Positions 1 to 8,689 of a stretch of 64,000 bases of DNA are shown in pieces. The stretch is from NCBI GenBank assembly GCA_018335875.1, contig JAGXRN010000009.1, positions 18,645 to 82,644 of the forward strand. The letters are read 5' to 3'. The translations under genes and the position numbers were made by a program. Origin of the DNA: Dethiobacter sp. Lineage in GTDB: Bacteria; Bacillota; Dethiobacteria; Dethiobacterales; Dethiobacteraceae. The notes beneath the pieces were generated by a model, which did no database searches, was not told where the DNA came from, and saw only the letters and a list, made by a program, of their open reading frames with translations. Each line of letters opens with the position of its first letter. Position 1 is the first letter of the stretch.

Positions 1-417
1 CCCTTTTGTAGCAGCCAGCATTTTTTCCAGCTTCTCGATAGTATCCCGGTCTTTATCCTGAACACGGTTGACAAAATGTGCAAGTGTGGCGTCTGCAAAA
101 TCTTCAAGTAGGCTGTCTACCACATTGCACACTACCTTCTCAGTAAATTCCCGGCGTGACATGGCAGGCTCAAAAAAAGAAGTATTTGAACTCTTTCTTT
201 TCGTAAGGAGCTTTTTATCGGCAAGGCGCCCCATAATAGTCATTACCGTAGTATAGGCTATCTCGCGACGCAGGGCTAACTCCGCGTAGACATCACGAAC
301 ACAGACCTCTTCGCCTTTTTGCCAGATTATTTCCATGATTTCACTTTCAAGGTGGCCAAGCATTTTGCTAAGCCCATGCATTCCCGGCCTAAAGTCAACA
401 GGAAAGCGCGTTTTCAT
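1..417 (-). CDS. BlaI/MecI-family transcriptional repressor, 3' end outside window
   Basis: This winged-helix repressor runs off the left edge; 139 codons are visible. The start at 417 follows a near-perfect AAAGGAGG site. The N-terminal half has the BlaI pattern: LGHLESEIMEIIWQKGE, then VRDVYAEL, then AYTTVMTIMGRLADKKLL, the recognition-helix and wing region. BlaI proteins are dimers that block promoters and are released either by proteolysis (BlaR1 partner) or by a ligand. No M56 sensor peptidase is visible here, although one could lie further left. Two cysteines are present but not the C-x-C pairs of copper-sensing CopY, so I do not call it CopY. Its own promoter (-35 at 471-476, -10 at 448-453) overlaps a degenerate copy of the palindrome found upstream of three other genes in the first 11 kb, which suggests it controls them. 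Confidence 0.88.
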   Translation of the reverse strand, partial: MKTRFPVDFRPGMHGLSKMLGHLESEIMEIIWQKGEEVCVRDVYAELALRREIAYTTVMTIMGRLADKKLLTKRKSSNTSFFEPAMSRREFTEKVVCNVVDSLLEDFADATLAHFVNRVQDKDRDTIEKLEKMLAATKG

Positions 418-447
418 AGGTTTCGCCTCCTTTGCGCTAGCACTCTA

Positions 448-481
448 ATTATACAGTATCATTCTACTACAGACAATAGTG
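448..481 (-). promoter_or_regulatory. Promoter of the BlaI-type gene with overlapping half-operator
   Basis: On the minus strand TTGTCT (471-476) and TATAAT (448-453) are separated by exactly 17 bases. A TACTACA half-site (465-471) with a poorly conserved second half after three bases (475-481, 4 of 7 matches) overlaps the -35 box. This fits autoregulation by the BlaI-type protein. Confidence 0.65.
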
Positions 482-593
482 TGGTTAATTTTTATGTGTG
501 TTACATATACATGCTGTCGGGATTGCTTCCTGCCATCATCCCTGTCTACAAAATACAGACAATTGAGTAACAAGGAACTAAGAGTAAGGGGAC

Positions 594-622
594 TTGAAAA
601 ATACTACACGTTGTAGTAGAAT
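594..622 (+). promoter_or_regulatory. Promoter with perfect 17-bp operator in its spacer
   Basis: TTGAAA (594-599) and TAGAAT (617-622) are 17 bases apart. The spacer is almost filled by a perfect inverted repeat, TACTACA-CGT-TGTAGTA, at 602-618. A repressor bound there would block RNA polymerase. BlaI-family operators share the ACTACA/TGTAGT half-sites but classically have two central bases, whereas here there are three. Confidence 0.75.
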
Positions 623-647
623 TATCTCCATAAGAAAGGAGCTGCTT

Positions 648-1271
648 ATGGAACACTTAAGCATATACGGCTATGGCTACTGGCCGCTTGTTATTGGTAA
701 TGTGCTGTTTGCATCGTTTATCGTGTTCATGGTGTTCCGCCCCCGGACAAGGCGTGATTGGAGAAGCATGGGCGCTTTGAGTTCGTTTTTTTTAGCCCTG
801 TTTTTTGAAATGTTCGGTTTCCCTCTGACCATATACCTGCTCTCCTCGTGGTTGGGCAGCCGCTATCCTGTTGTCGACCCATTTTCACACAATAACGGGC
901 ACCTGCTTGGAGTCTTTTTCGGCAATCCCTTGCTCTCTTTTCTGGTTCATCCAGGGTCAGACATCATGCTTTTGTTCGCTCTGATTATTATCGCTGTTGG
1001 TTGGAAAAAAATACACAAGGGCGGCGGCGAACTGGTGACCGATGGAATTTACGCATATGTCAGGCACCCGCAATACCTTGGCTTCTATTTAATTATTTTT
1101 TCCTTTCTGCTCCAGTGGCCAACTCTGTTAACCCTGTTAATGGCGCCTATACTGGTGGTAATGTACAGCAGGCTTGCCAAATCCGAAGAAGAAAAAATGA
1201 TAGAACAGTTTGGAGAACAATACGTACTGTATAGTGCTTCTACCAAAAAGTTCATTCCATATGTCTATTGA
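648..1271 (+). CDS. Isoprenylcysteine/phospholipid methyltransferase-family membrane protein
   Basis: This is a 207-residue polytopic protein. I chose the ATG at 648 because AAAGGAG lies seven bases upstream; an in-frame codon at 594 falls inside the promoter. The C-terminal half carries the family signature: GIYAYVRHPQYLGF followed by a hydrophobic pair and SEEEKMIEQFGEQY, which form the SAM pocket in ICMT/PEMT-fold enzymes. The family methylates lipids or isoprenylcysteine; the bacterial substrates are mostly unknown, so no substrate is assigned. The gene is probably monocistronic and repressed by the adjacent BlaI-type protein through the operator at 602-618. Similar genes are common beside metal and envelope-stress loci. 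Confidence 0.8.
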   Translation: MEHLSIYGYGYWPLVIGNVLFASFIVFMVFRPRTRRDWRSMGALSSFFLALFFEMFGFPLTIYLLSSWLGSRYPVVDPFSHNNGHLLGVFFGNPLLSFLVHPGSDIMLLFALIIIAVGWKKIHKGGGELVTDGIYAYVRHPQYLGFYLIIFSFLLQWPTLLTLLMAPILVVMYSRLAKSEEEKMIEQFGEQYVLYSASTKKFIPYVY

Positions 1272-1396
1272 CCTGACCAATAACAGAGATATTGAATCAT
1301 TGGTTCACGATTAAGGCAATTATCAATACGCTGTGAGTATCGAGCCATCTTCGGCACAAGTGGTACCGGTTGTCTATACCTGAGGGGGGCAAATAT

Positions 1397-1582
1397 ATGG
1401 AAACAAAAAGTGCTTTAACTAATAATGAAGTTTCAAAAACTGACCTTAACACCCTCATCGAAGAGGAACGTGCCGAGATGTACCGGCTAAGCCATGCATT
1501 TGGCTATAATGATGAACGTACCCTACGGCAAAGTGAGAAGCTGGACTGTCTTCTGCTCGAAGCGATCCGGCTCTCCATATAA
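1397..1582 (+). CDS. Spo0E-like aspartyl-phosphate phosphatase
   Basis: This 61-residue acidic protein starts at the ATG at 1397 after a GAGGGGGG site; an upstream in-frame GTG/TTG region has no ribosome site. Spo0E-family proteins are helical hairpins of 50-85 residues that dephosphorylate Spo0A~P and delay sporulation. The signature here is YNDERTLRQSEKLDCLLLEA, matching the family's S-x-x-LD-x-L-I core with SEKLD in place of SQELD. Its presence suggests a spore-forming host. It sits alone between two unrelated genes on the same strand. Confidence 0.75.
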   Translation: METKSALTNNEVSKTDLNTLIEEERAEMYRLSHAFGYNDERTLRQSEKLDCLLLEAIRLSI

Positions 1583-1675
1583 TTATCTCCACACCATCTC
1601 CATCTTTTCTCCATCAGTCTGTAATAATTAAGAGTTATTATTAATTTATTAAGAAAGACAAGGAGAGTGATAAAT

Positions 1676-2023
1676 ATGAAAAAAGGATTGATTGTTTTTC
1701 TGGTAGTATCTCTTGTCCTGGCCGTGGCTGTGCCAGTCGTATTGGCGCTTACTGACAGTCAGAAAGCTGAACTTGAGGCTCTGTATGAGCAGGAGTATGA
1801 AATCAAGCTGCAGATATTGGACAAACAGGAAGAGTCCGGCCTGGTTAATCCTGAAGATGCCCAATCGCTTCGTGCGAGGCTGTCGCAAATGTGGGAAGTA
1901 AGGAAAGAACGGATGGCTGAAGGCAACTACTCCTTTGGCATTGGCAGAGGAGACTGTCATGGCGCAGGAGGCGCCGGCATCCGGGGCGGCGGTATGATGG
2001 GCCGGGGCGGTATGATGTATTAA
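1676..2023 (+). CDS. DUF2680 (YckD-like) secreted protein with Met/Gly-rich tail
   Basis: This is a 115-residue exported protein. ATG 1676 follows AAGGAGAGTGAT. Residues 1-25 form a classical signal peptide ending near VLALT. A charged helical section follows (DSQKAELEALYEQEYEIK, then QILDKQEESGLVN), typical of DUF2680. The C-terminus is a low-complexity GGG-MMGRGG-MMY tail with a preceding GDCHGAGG, giving Met, His and Cys side chains that could bind soft metals. DUF2680 has no established function; metal binding is inferred from composition and from the copper ATPase and small Cys/His proteins nearby. A strong terminator follows at 2076-2117. Confidence 0.72.
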   Translation: MKKGLIVFLVVSLVLAVAVPVVLALTDSQKAELEALYEQEYEIKLQILDKQEESGLVNPEDAQSLRARLSQMWEVRKERMAEGNYSFGIGRGDCHGAGGAGIRGGGMMGRGGMMY

Positions 2024-2075
2024 TCTCCATACTTTTACAGCTGAAATAATGAACCGCTTTACGTAGGATAAGTCA

Positions 2076-2117
2076 AGTAAAAAGAAATGCCGGCCAATAT
2101 TGGCATTTCTTTTTACT
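2076..2117 (+). terminator. Rho-independent terminator
   Basis: A 16-bp perfect stem (2076-2091 with 2102-2117), 10-base loop, and a T-rich right arm lie just after the DUF2680 gene and before the M23 peptidase gene. Confidence 0.85.
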
Positions 2118-2135
2118 AGGTTTAGGGGTGTTTAG

Positions 2136-3539
2136 ATGAGACAATTATCTGTTAGCAAGATAAAAGAAAAATGTCTTAGTAAAGCAGGCGGTATTTACAG
2201 CAACTTTCCCAGGAAAAGCACACAAGTTTGCATAGCTATTTTACTGGCTGCTGTGCTGACAGCCCTGGGTATGCGCTTGATTGCAACCTCTTATACTTAT
2301 GTGGTTTATCTTGATGATGAAGAAATCGGCTACGTCCAGGACGGACAGGAAATTATGGATTTTATGGTGTCGCTTAAGATGAGCCGGTCAGAGCTTACCG
2401 GTTTAGAAGTACAAGCTGTTCAGGAAGTACGTGTAGAGAAGGAACGTCGGTGGGGAATCAAACCGGACGATGTCAGTGTCAGGGATTATCTTCTCAACAG
2501 GCTGAAATTCGACACATATGGTTATTTGATTACTGTCAACGACAACCCGACGCTAGCAGTACCCACCTTATCTGAATACGAACAGGTCCTTGAAAATTTA
2601 AAACTAGCGTATCTTAGCGGCAGTGAAAATACAGTTGTCCAGGAAATCGTTCTACACGGAAAAGTAGAGGCGCAGTGGGACGTTGTGGATCCCGATTCTG
2701 TTTACAGTGCTGATAAAGCGGCTGAAATACTCAGACGCGGCACGGATACGCGCCAAACTTACCTCGTGTCCCGTGGCGATACTATTTGGGGCATAGCTCG
2801 CGCCAATAATATAGCAGAAGACCAAATCAGGTCAGCCAACCCGCAGTTGCAAAATAGCGACCGCTTGCAGATAGGACAAGAACTGGAACTGGTAGTGGCG
2901 GAACCTTTGGTGCATGTGCTGGTAACTGAAGACATAACTGTAACAGAGAAAATCCCTTTTCAGACTATTTACCAAAATGACGCTGGCATATACAGTGGCG
3001 CCACCAGGGTTCTCACCAGCGGCAGTCAGGGTAAAAAAGAAGTAACATACCGTATCTCCAGGGAAAACGAGAAAGAAGTGGAGAGAAAAATTTTAAAGGA
3101 AACCGTGCTTGAAGAGCCCCGTACCCAAGTGGTAGCACGCGGTACCAAAGCAGCACCTGTGGCCGGCAGCGGGCGTTTTATCTGGCCTATTAAAAGCGGG
3201 GGCAGAATTACTTCACGCTTTGGCCCGCGCTGGGGCAGCATACACTATGGTGTCGACATCGGAGCTCCGCTTGGCACACCGATTGCGGCAGCAGACTCGG
3301 GAGTAGTGGTTTTTTCCGGCAGAGCAGGAAGCTACGGCAATCTGATAACAATCGACCACGGCAACGGGTATTCTACCAGATACGCTCACAACTCTGTCAA
3401 TGTGGTTTCTGTCGGGCAGAGAGTGCAAAAAGGAGCACAGATTGCCAACGTAGGCAGCACAGGATACTCAACAGGACCTCATGTTCATTTTGAAATTAGA
3501 CGCAACGGCGCCCCGGTCAATCCTCTTGATTTTTTTTAG
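2136..3539 (+). CDS. LysM-G5-M23 cell-wall endopeptidase
   Basis: This 467-residue membrane-anchored peptidoglycan hydrolase has a single transmembrane anchor at about 30-52. A LysM motif at 209-252 (YLVSRGDTIWGIA) binds glycan strands, a G5 domain lies at about 258-337, and a C-terminal M23 peptidase domain occupies 356-465. The catalytic zinc residues are visible: H370 and D374 (HYGVD), H418 (YAHN) and H449/H451 (HVHFE). M23 enzymes cut peptide cross-links. The LysM-G5-M23 order resembles Firmicute cell-wall proteins active in growth or sporulation. It is transcribed on its own after the terminator at 2117. Confidence 0.93.
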   Translation: MRQLSVSKIKEKCLSKAGGIYSNFPRKSTQVCIAILLAAVLTALGMRLIATSYTYVVYLDDEEIGYVQDGQEIMDFMVSLKMSRSELTGLEVQAVQEVRVEKERRWGIKPDDVSVRDYLLNRLKFDTYGYLITVNDNPTLAVPTLSEYEQVLENLKLAYLSGSENTVVQEIVLHGKVEAQWDVVDPDSVYSADKAAEILRRGTDTRQTYLVSRGDTIWGIARANNIAEDQIRSANPQLQNSDRLQIGQELELVVAEPLVHVLVTEDITVTEKIPFQTIYQNDAGIYSGATRVLTSGSQGKKEVTYRISRENEKEVERKILKETVLEEPRTQVVARGTKAAPVAGSGRFIWPIKSGGRITSRFGPRWGSIHYGVDIGAPLGTPIAAADSGVVVFSGRAGSYGNLITIDHGNGYSTRYAHNSVNVVSVGQRVQKGAQIANVGSTGYSTGPHVHFEIRRNGAPVNPLDFF

Positions 3540-3651
3540 CTCTAATGTAAAGGATTTATATGGAAGGTAAGTGTCTTTAAATATGCTTTGTATTTTCATG
3601 CCTGCTAATAGCTTTACTAGCACTAAAAATGTCTGAGGGGGGGGCAATGCT

Positions 3652-4110
3652 TTGCTTGGAATCATTGTGAGTGCCGGCAAAAGATCCTGGCCTGTTTTTC
3701 TACTCGCTGCTTTGGGATTAGTACTTTTTTACCTAACGTTAATTAGCCTACTGTCACGTTCTGTGGCTCATGCTCTGGAACTGCTGTGGGAAGACAAACT
3801 ATATGTGATTTTGATTGCTTTTGGCTTCGGGCTTCAGTTAATGCTGTACAAATATTTCAAAGATCTAAAAGCAAGAAGTCAAAACGTGATTGCGGCAGCA
3901 GGAACAGGTTCATCCACTGCAACAATGATCGCCTGCTGTCTTCACCATCTGGGGGATGTGGCCCCAATTATAGGGCTGTCGGGCGCTGCGATTTTCCTGG
4001 CACAGTATAAATCATATTTTATGATATCTGGTATTTTAATGAACTTCCTGGGGATTACACTAATGCTAAGAATTTTAAGAAAGCACATAATTATGGCCTG
4101 TCACGGCTAA
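3652..4110 (+). CDS. Conserved membrane protein with CC-x-HH motif
   Basis: This is a 152-residue protein with four predicted membrane segments. I chose the TTG at 3652 because a run of eight G ends five bases upstream of a non-viable ATG (which stops after seven codons), and the TTG frame is long and hydrophobic. The striking feature is ACCLHHLGD, two adjacent Cys and two adjacent His at a membrane boundary, followed by ILGLS-type helices. That arrangement could bind a soft metal ion. I have seen similar motifs in uncharacterised membrane proteins of metal-resistance regions but cannot name a family. It is followed 13 bases later by a lipoprotein gene, so the two are probably co-transcribed. 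Confidence 0.7.
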   Translation: MLGIIVSAGKRSWPVFLLAALGLVLFYLTLISLLSRSVAHALELLWEDKLYVILIAFGFGLQLMLYKYFKDLKARSQNVIAAAGTGSSTATMIACCLHHLGDVAPIIGLSGAAIFLAQYKSYFMISGILMNFLGITLMLRILRKHIIMACHG

Positions 4111-4123
4111 AACGGAGGTTAGC

Positions 4124-4573
4124 ATGGGGATAAAAGGCAAGATTATAGTATTAATTGCAGTCGTTTTCTCCGTTCTGGTGCTTACTGGATGCTCCGAAAA
4201 AGTAAACAGAGAAGGAAGCAACCTCAATTCTGTGCGGGTTGAAAAAAAAGGTAATGTTACAGTAACCGTAGTTCTTCTGGACCTGGAAGGTGAGCAGCAG
4301 GATATTAGATTTGACATTACACTAGACACCCATTCAGTCAATTTGAGCAGGTATGATATTCTAAGTGAGGTAAGTCTAAGCAGTGAGAATGGGGCCTCGC
4401 TTACAGGTGAAGAGCTTGTATGGGAGAGCGTATCCAACGAGACCCATCATATAAGAGGAAACCTTGTTGTTCCCGGTCAATTAATGAAACAGCCGGGATA
4501 TGACAAGATTACACTTGAGATTTACAACCTGGACGGTGTGGATGTGCGGCAATTTACCTGGAATTTAAAATAG
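4124..4573 (+). CDS. Small lipoprotein, function unknown
   Basis: This 149-residue protein has a type II signal peptide: MGIKGK, a hydrophobic stretch and a lipobox LVLTGC with the lipidated Cys at residue 23. The mature part is beta-rich, with alternating hydrophobic residues (NVTVTVVLLDLEG, ITLEIYNLDG), like an immunoglobulin-type domain, and ends FTWNLK. An AGGTTAG site precedes the ATG. It lies 13 bases after the CC-HH membrane protein gene and is followed by a very strong terminator, so these two genes form a small operon just upstream of the copper ATPase. No close family is recognised. Confidence 0.72.
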   Translation: MGIKGKIIVLIAVVFSVLVLTGCSEKVNREGSNLNSVRVEKKGNVTVTVVLLDLEGEQQDIRFDITLDTHSVNLSRYDILSEVSLSSENGASLTGEELVWESVSNETHHIRGNLVVPGQLMKQPGYDKITLEIYNLDGVDVRQFTWNLK

Positions 4574-4591
4574 ATATCAACTATATCGACA

Positions 4592-4639
4592 AAAAGTGAG
4601 AAACACTATCCGTTTAGTTGGATAGTGTTTCTCACTTTT
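4592..4639 (+). terminator. Strong terminator after the lipoprotein gene
   Basis: A 20-bp perfect stem (4592-4611 with 4620-4639), an 8-base loop and terminal T run separate the lipoprotein operon from the copper ATPase. Confidence 0.88.
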
Positions 4640-4663
4640 ATGACAAACGAAGTGTGCATTTCT

Positions 4664-4697
4664 AACTAACAATTCTACATTATCTATTTTGTTAGTT
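4664..4697 (+). promoter_or_regulatory. Inverted repeat upstream of the copper ATPase gene
   Basis: AACTAACA (4664-4671) and TGTTAGTT (4690-4697) form an 8-bp perfect inverted repeat about 105 bases before the copA start. It may be an operator; it differs from the TACTACA-type sites elsewhere in the region. The function is a guess from position. Confidence 0.3.
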
Positions 4698-5534
4698 TAA
4701 CATGTACCTAAACCAGGACATACTTAAATTAAGCCCTAATTGATTATGAAATCTATACTCCTAATCTCCCGCGTATTTAAATAATCTGGGGAAGGTGATA
4801 CCATGAGTAAGGCTGTTTTAAAAGTTGAGGGCATGACATGCAGTGCCTGTGCCCGTTCGATAGAAAAGGCATTACAGGGCACTGAAGGTGTAGTTGAAGC
4901 GGGTGTTAACTTTCCTGCTAAGAAAGCGTATATAACTTTTAACGAAGGTATAACAGGCACTGACGCACTGTTGACAGCCGTGGAGAGTGCCGGCTATACT
5001 GCCATCGTAATCGAAGCTGATGTAGCTATATCTAAAACAGACACTAAAGAGAAGCAGGGAACAATAACCGAAGTTTACCGTATATCCGGAATGTCGTGCG
5101 CTAGCTGCGCGCAGTCGGTGGAAAAAATTATTGCCGATGTGGATGGTGTGTTTTCGGCAAATGTAAGCTTCGCCACTAACAAGCTGGCATTAGCTTATGT
5201 TCCGGGTAGAGTAGATTTAGATGCATTACGCAAATTGGTTGAAACCGCTGGCTATAAAATGGGAAAAAGCGCGGACGATTCTGCTGCTGATGTGGAAGAA
5301 GATGAAGAAAAAGAAGTAAAGGAAGCACACCGCCGAATGGTGATAGCAGGGGTACCTGCAGTTATTATCGTCACTTTGATGATCATTAACATGTTTGTGT
5401 ATATGATTGAATTTAATATCTACACGACTGTGGTGGCAATCTTAGCATTTCCTGTCATCTTTATTGCCGGGTCAAAAACGCATAAATCCAGTTTAAACGC
5501 AGTTCGGCACCGTAGTGCCAATATGGACGTACTA

Positions 5535-5563
5535 GTACAGCATTTTTCAAATAAGTATGCAAA
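5535..5563 (+). repeat. IS630-family left terminal inverted repeat
   Basis: Begins GTACAGCATTTTTC and ends TATGCAAA. It pairs with the right end at 24 of 29 positions. Confidence 0.85.
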
Positions 5564-5565
5564 CG

Positions 5566-6693
5566 CTAAACTTCTATATCATCCATTTTATATTTCCAGC
5601 GATAAACAACAGGCTCAGCATTGACTTCATCCATATACTGATAAATGCGCTGAACCAATTCATCTTTTGTCCTTACACGGATACCTTTTAAGCATACTCG
5701 TGCAAACTTGCCAAAGAAACTTTCTATCATATTTAACCAAGAGCCATGCTTAGGGGTAAATACAAAATCAAACCGTCCAGGGTGCTGTTCCAGATACCTA
5801 CGCGTTTCTTTTGATGTATGCGCACTATGATTATCAAGAACAATTTTGATCTTCTTATCCTTATCATACTTTTCATCAAGTATTTTCAGGAAATCAACAA
5901 AATCTGAGCTTTTGTGGCTTTCCCTGACAAGAGGGATGATTTCCCCAGTCATTAAATCCATGCCGGCAAGAAGTGTTACCGTGCCTAAACGCTTGTATTC
6001 ACTATCGCGGCCCACAAAGCCATGTTTCATACTTGGTCTCAAATCATCCATCGTGTTGGCAATTGCTTGGATGCCTGGTTTTTCATCATAAGATATCGTA
6101 ATGATTCCGGTCTCTTCATCGCTTTCAAATTGCAGTTCCAGCTGTTTATACACAATAAGGACATCGTTCATTTTTCGTTCGAATTCAGGATCTCTTTTTT
6201 CTAGATAATACCTGATCTTGTGGGGCTTTATGTCCGCTTCATTAAGAATAGTGTTAACAGTAGATGGAACAATTGTTGATAGGTTTGGATATCCTGCATC
6301 ATCACAGTTTTTTCTAATATGGCTCTGTAGACTACGTACTGTCCATAATTCCTGGGCATACCCAAAATCTGTAGGCCTTTGGCATGCAAGATTTCGCACA
6401 TATACTTTATCTTCGTCTGTAAGAATGGCTTTACGACCTCTGCCTAAATCGTCTTTCAATGCCGATTCCACACCTGATGAAACGTATTTTTTTAGACATA
6501 GCTCTACTGAATTTCGATGAATATCCAGTTTTTCTGCAATCTTTACATTGCTCATACCGTCTGAGCTAAGTAGTAGAATTTTTGCGCGTTGCACCTTTTG
6601 AGCTTCTGCTGTTCTTGTATTTGTAATTGCAGTCAAGTATTCAATTTCTGATTCAGCAAGTTTAAAACTGCCATATTTTTTAGGACGTGCCAT
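5566..6693 (-). CDS. IS630-family transposase
   Basis: This is a 375-residue transposase of the IS630/Tc1/mariner superfamily, intact from ATG 6693 (TGGAGG site) to stop. The N-terminus has a helix-turn-helix region (MSNVKIAEKLDIHRNSVELC). The DDE catalytic triad is visible: D in ISYDEKPG (about residue 203), D in IVLDNHSAHTSKE (about 287), and E in PKHGSWLNMIESFF (about 324). The enzyme excises and inserts the element at TA. It reads opposite to copA. The C-terminal 37 residues end three bases after the left inverted repeat. I see no frameshift, so the copy may still be active. Confidence 0.95.
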   Translation of the reverse strand: MARPKKYGSFKLAESEIEYLTAITNTRTAEAQKVQRAKILLLSSDGMSNVKIAEKLDIHRNSVELCLKKYVSSGVESALKDDLGRGRKAILTDEDKVYVRNLACQRPTDFGYAQELWTVRSLQSHIRKNCDDAGYPNLSTIVPSTVNTILNEADIKPHKIRYYLEKRDPEFERKMNDVLIVYKQLELQFESDEETGIITISYDEKPGIQAIANTMDDLRPSMKHGFVGRDSEYKRLGTVTLLAGMDLMTGEIIPLVRESHKSSDFVDFLKILDEKYDKDKKIKIVLDNHSAHTSKETRRYLEQHPGRFDFVFTPKHGSWLNMIESFFGKFARVCLKGIRVRTKDELVQRIYQYMDEVNAEPVVYRWKYKMDDIEV

Positions 6694-6745
6694 ACGTATC
6701 TACCTCCATAATGTTTATAGATATAGTATAGCACTTTTCAATATA

Positions 6746-6774
6746 TTTGCATAGTTATTTTAAAAACATTGTAC
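6746..6774 (-). repeat. IS630-family right terminal inverted repeat
   Basis: On the minus strand this begins GTACAATGTTTTT and ends TATGCAAA, matching the left end except at five positions. Confidence 0.85.
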
Positions 6775-8611
6775 TAGTAACACTGGGTTCCATTCCGCCA
6801 TTTCTTATCGGGCTCGCATCTTTTATTATTCCTGTAACCACGTTTATCGAAATGGGTGCAAACATAATGTTCTTTCATTTAATTGGGCGTTATTTAGAAG
6901 CACGCGCCAAAGGTCATGCCTCTCAGGCAATCAAAAAATTATTGCAAATGGGAGCAAAAACTGCGAAAGTTTTGCGAAATGGCGAAGAAATAGAGATCCC
7001 AATTGAAGCACTGCAACCCGGTGATGTGATGGTCATTCGGCCTGGTGAAAAAATTCCCACTGACGGTATCGTTGTGAAAGGGCATAGTGCTGTGGATGAA
7101 TCGATGGCAACTGGTGAATCTCTGCCTGTGGAAAAAAGGGAAGATAGCGAAGTTATCGGTGCCACAATTAATAAGCATGGTCTCTTGCACGTTGAAGCCA
7201 CAAAGGTGGGTAATGATACTTTCCTCTCTCAGGTAATTAAAATGGTGGAAGAAGCGCAGGGCACGAAAGTCCCTATACAGGAATTTGCTGACCGGGTTAC
7301 GGGTTACTTTGTTCCAGTAATAATTGTATTCTCCATTCTCACTTTTACAACATGGGCCATTTGGGGCGACTCAATGCGTAACTTACTTTTTGTCGTATCC
7401 CCCTTTCTCCCCTGGATAAACCCTACTGTTGGTCGTTTTACCCTGGCTTATCTTGCTTCAGCCGCAGTTCTTGTCATATCCTGCCCGTGCGCATTGGGGC
7501 TTGCCACACCAACCGCACTAATGGTTGGCAGTGGTATTGGCGCGGAAAAAGGTGTTCTGATACGCCGCGGCGAGGCGATTCAGACAATGAAAGACATTAA
7601 AGTCATCGCTTTTGATAAAACAGGTACTCTAACCAAGGGTAAACCTGCTGTTACTGAAGTAGAAGTCACCGGTGAACTTGCGGATGAACAGTTATTGAGC
7701 TATGCCGCCAGCGTGGAATCTGCTTCAGAACACCCACTGGGCCACGCCGTTGTAGAGGCAATTAAAGATAAAGATGTTAAACTTAAAGAGGTGTTGAATT
7801 TCACTTCACACACAGGCAAAGGAGTAAGTGGAGAGGTAGAGGGCTACACAATACTGGTAGGCAGTCGTTTGCTAATGCAAGATCACGGGGTTGAGGCCAG
7901 TGGGTTTAGGGAAAGGATGGAGCAACTTGAAGAACAAGGCAAAACGGTGGTTATTGTAGCTATGAACCATCAAGTTGCCGGTTTGATCGCCATCGCCGAC
8001 ACATTAAAAGAAGAAGCACATTTTGCTGTATCCGAACTAAAATCTTTGGGGCTGGAGACAGTAATGATTACTGGAGATAACATGCGAACTGCAGCAGCTA
8101 TCGGCAAGCAGCTTGGCATCGATCATGTGGTGGCCGAGGTTATGCCTGACGGTAAAGTGGAAGAAATAAAACGGTTACAAGAAAAAATGGGTATAGTAGC
8201 CATGGTTGGGGATGGCATTAACGACGCACCCGCGCTGAAACAGTCTAATGTGGGGATTGCCATAGGTACCGGTACGGACATTGCCATTGAAGCTGCAGAC
8301 ATTACGCTCATCCGTGGTGATTTGGCGGGCTTGATTACCGCAATTAAACTTTCACGAGGTACATTTACTAAAATTAGACAGAATTACTTCTTTGCCTGGT
8401 TCTATAATGCTATTGCAATTCCTATTGCAGCCATGGGATTATTACACCCAATGATAGGTATGGCTGCCATGAGTATGAGTTCCGTAAACGTAGTTTGGAA
8501 TTCTCTTCGCTTGCGACGTTACAATGTTGACGCCGAATACAATGTAAAGCTAAAGCCGTAAACGTACTAATTTAATAAAATATTAACATCTCAGGTTAAT
8601 AGTTTTCCAAT

Positions 8612-8646
8612 AAAAGGTGGTTGGAATAAATCTCCAACCACCTTTT
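8612..8646. terminator. Bidirectional terminator after copA
   Basis: A 14-bp perfect stem (8612-8625 with 8633-8646) has A- and T-rich flanks. It can end both the copA transcript from the left and the DUF2933 transcript from the right. Confidence 0.85.
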
Positions 8647-8689
8647 ATTTTTGGAATTTCGATAGGATACACACGTTATATTTGCTAAC

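Larger units (their letters stand above)
5535..6774 (-). mobile_element. IS630-family insertion sequence, 1240 bp, in copA
   Basis: The element lies between duplicated TA dinucleotides (5533-5534 and 6775-6776) inside an original CTAG, the known IS630 target. Its ends are 29-bp imperfect inverted repeats starting GTACA, matching at 24 of 29 positions. One transposase gene on the minus strand fills it. Removing the element plus one TA restores GAC GTA CTA GTA ACA, which reads DVLVT as expected in CopA. This defines the boundaries to the base. Confidence 0.93.
4803..8561 (+). pseudogene. copA: Copper-exporting P1B-type ATPase gene split by an IS630-family insertion
   Basis: The two halves, 4803-5534 and 6777-8561, join in frame to give an 838-residue CopA of normal length. 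The 5' half encodes two heavy-metal-binding domains with GMTCSAC (Cys 13, 16) and GMSCASC (Cys 99, 102), then the first membrane helices up to NMDVL. The 3' half begins VTLGS and carries the actuator TGES, the metal-transport SCPCALG motif, the phosphorylation site DKTGT and the GDGINDAP hinge. CopA pumps Cu(I) out of the cytosol. An insertion element sits between codons 244 and 245, leaving only the TA duplication and no other lesions, so the disruption looks recent. The 3' half stays open from a TTG at 6747 in the element's end, but a protein lacking its binding domains and first helices is unlikely to pump normally. Confidence 0.93.

Noticed and set aside
1..417. CopY copper repressor identity for the BlaI-type protein
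   Set aside because: The visible sequence lacks the C-terminal C-x-C metal motif, and the operator spacer differs from cop boxes.
4664..4697. BlaI-type operator at the copA promoter
   Set aside because: The repeat there is AACTAACA/TGTTAGTT and does not match TACTACA; only a single CTACA half is nearby.
6747..8561. A separate complete ATPase gene starting at 6747
   Set aside because: The first residues come from the IS end, and the protein rejoins exactly with 4803-5534 into one CopA.
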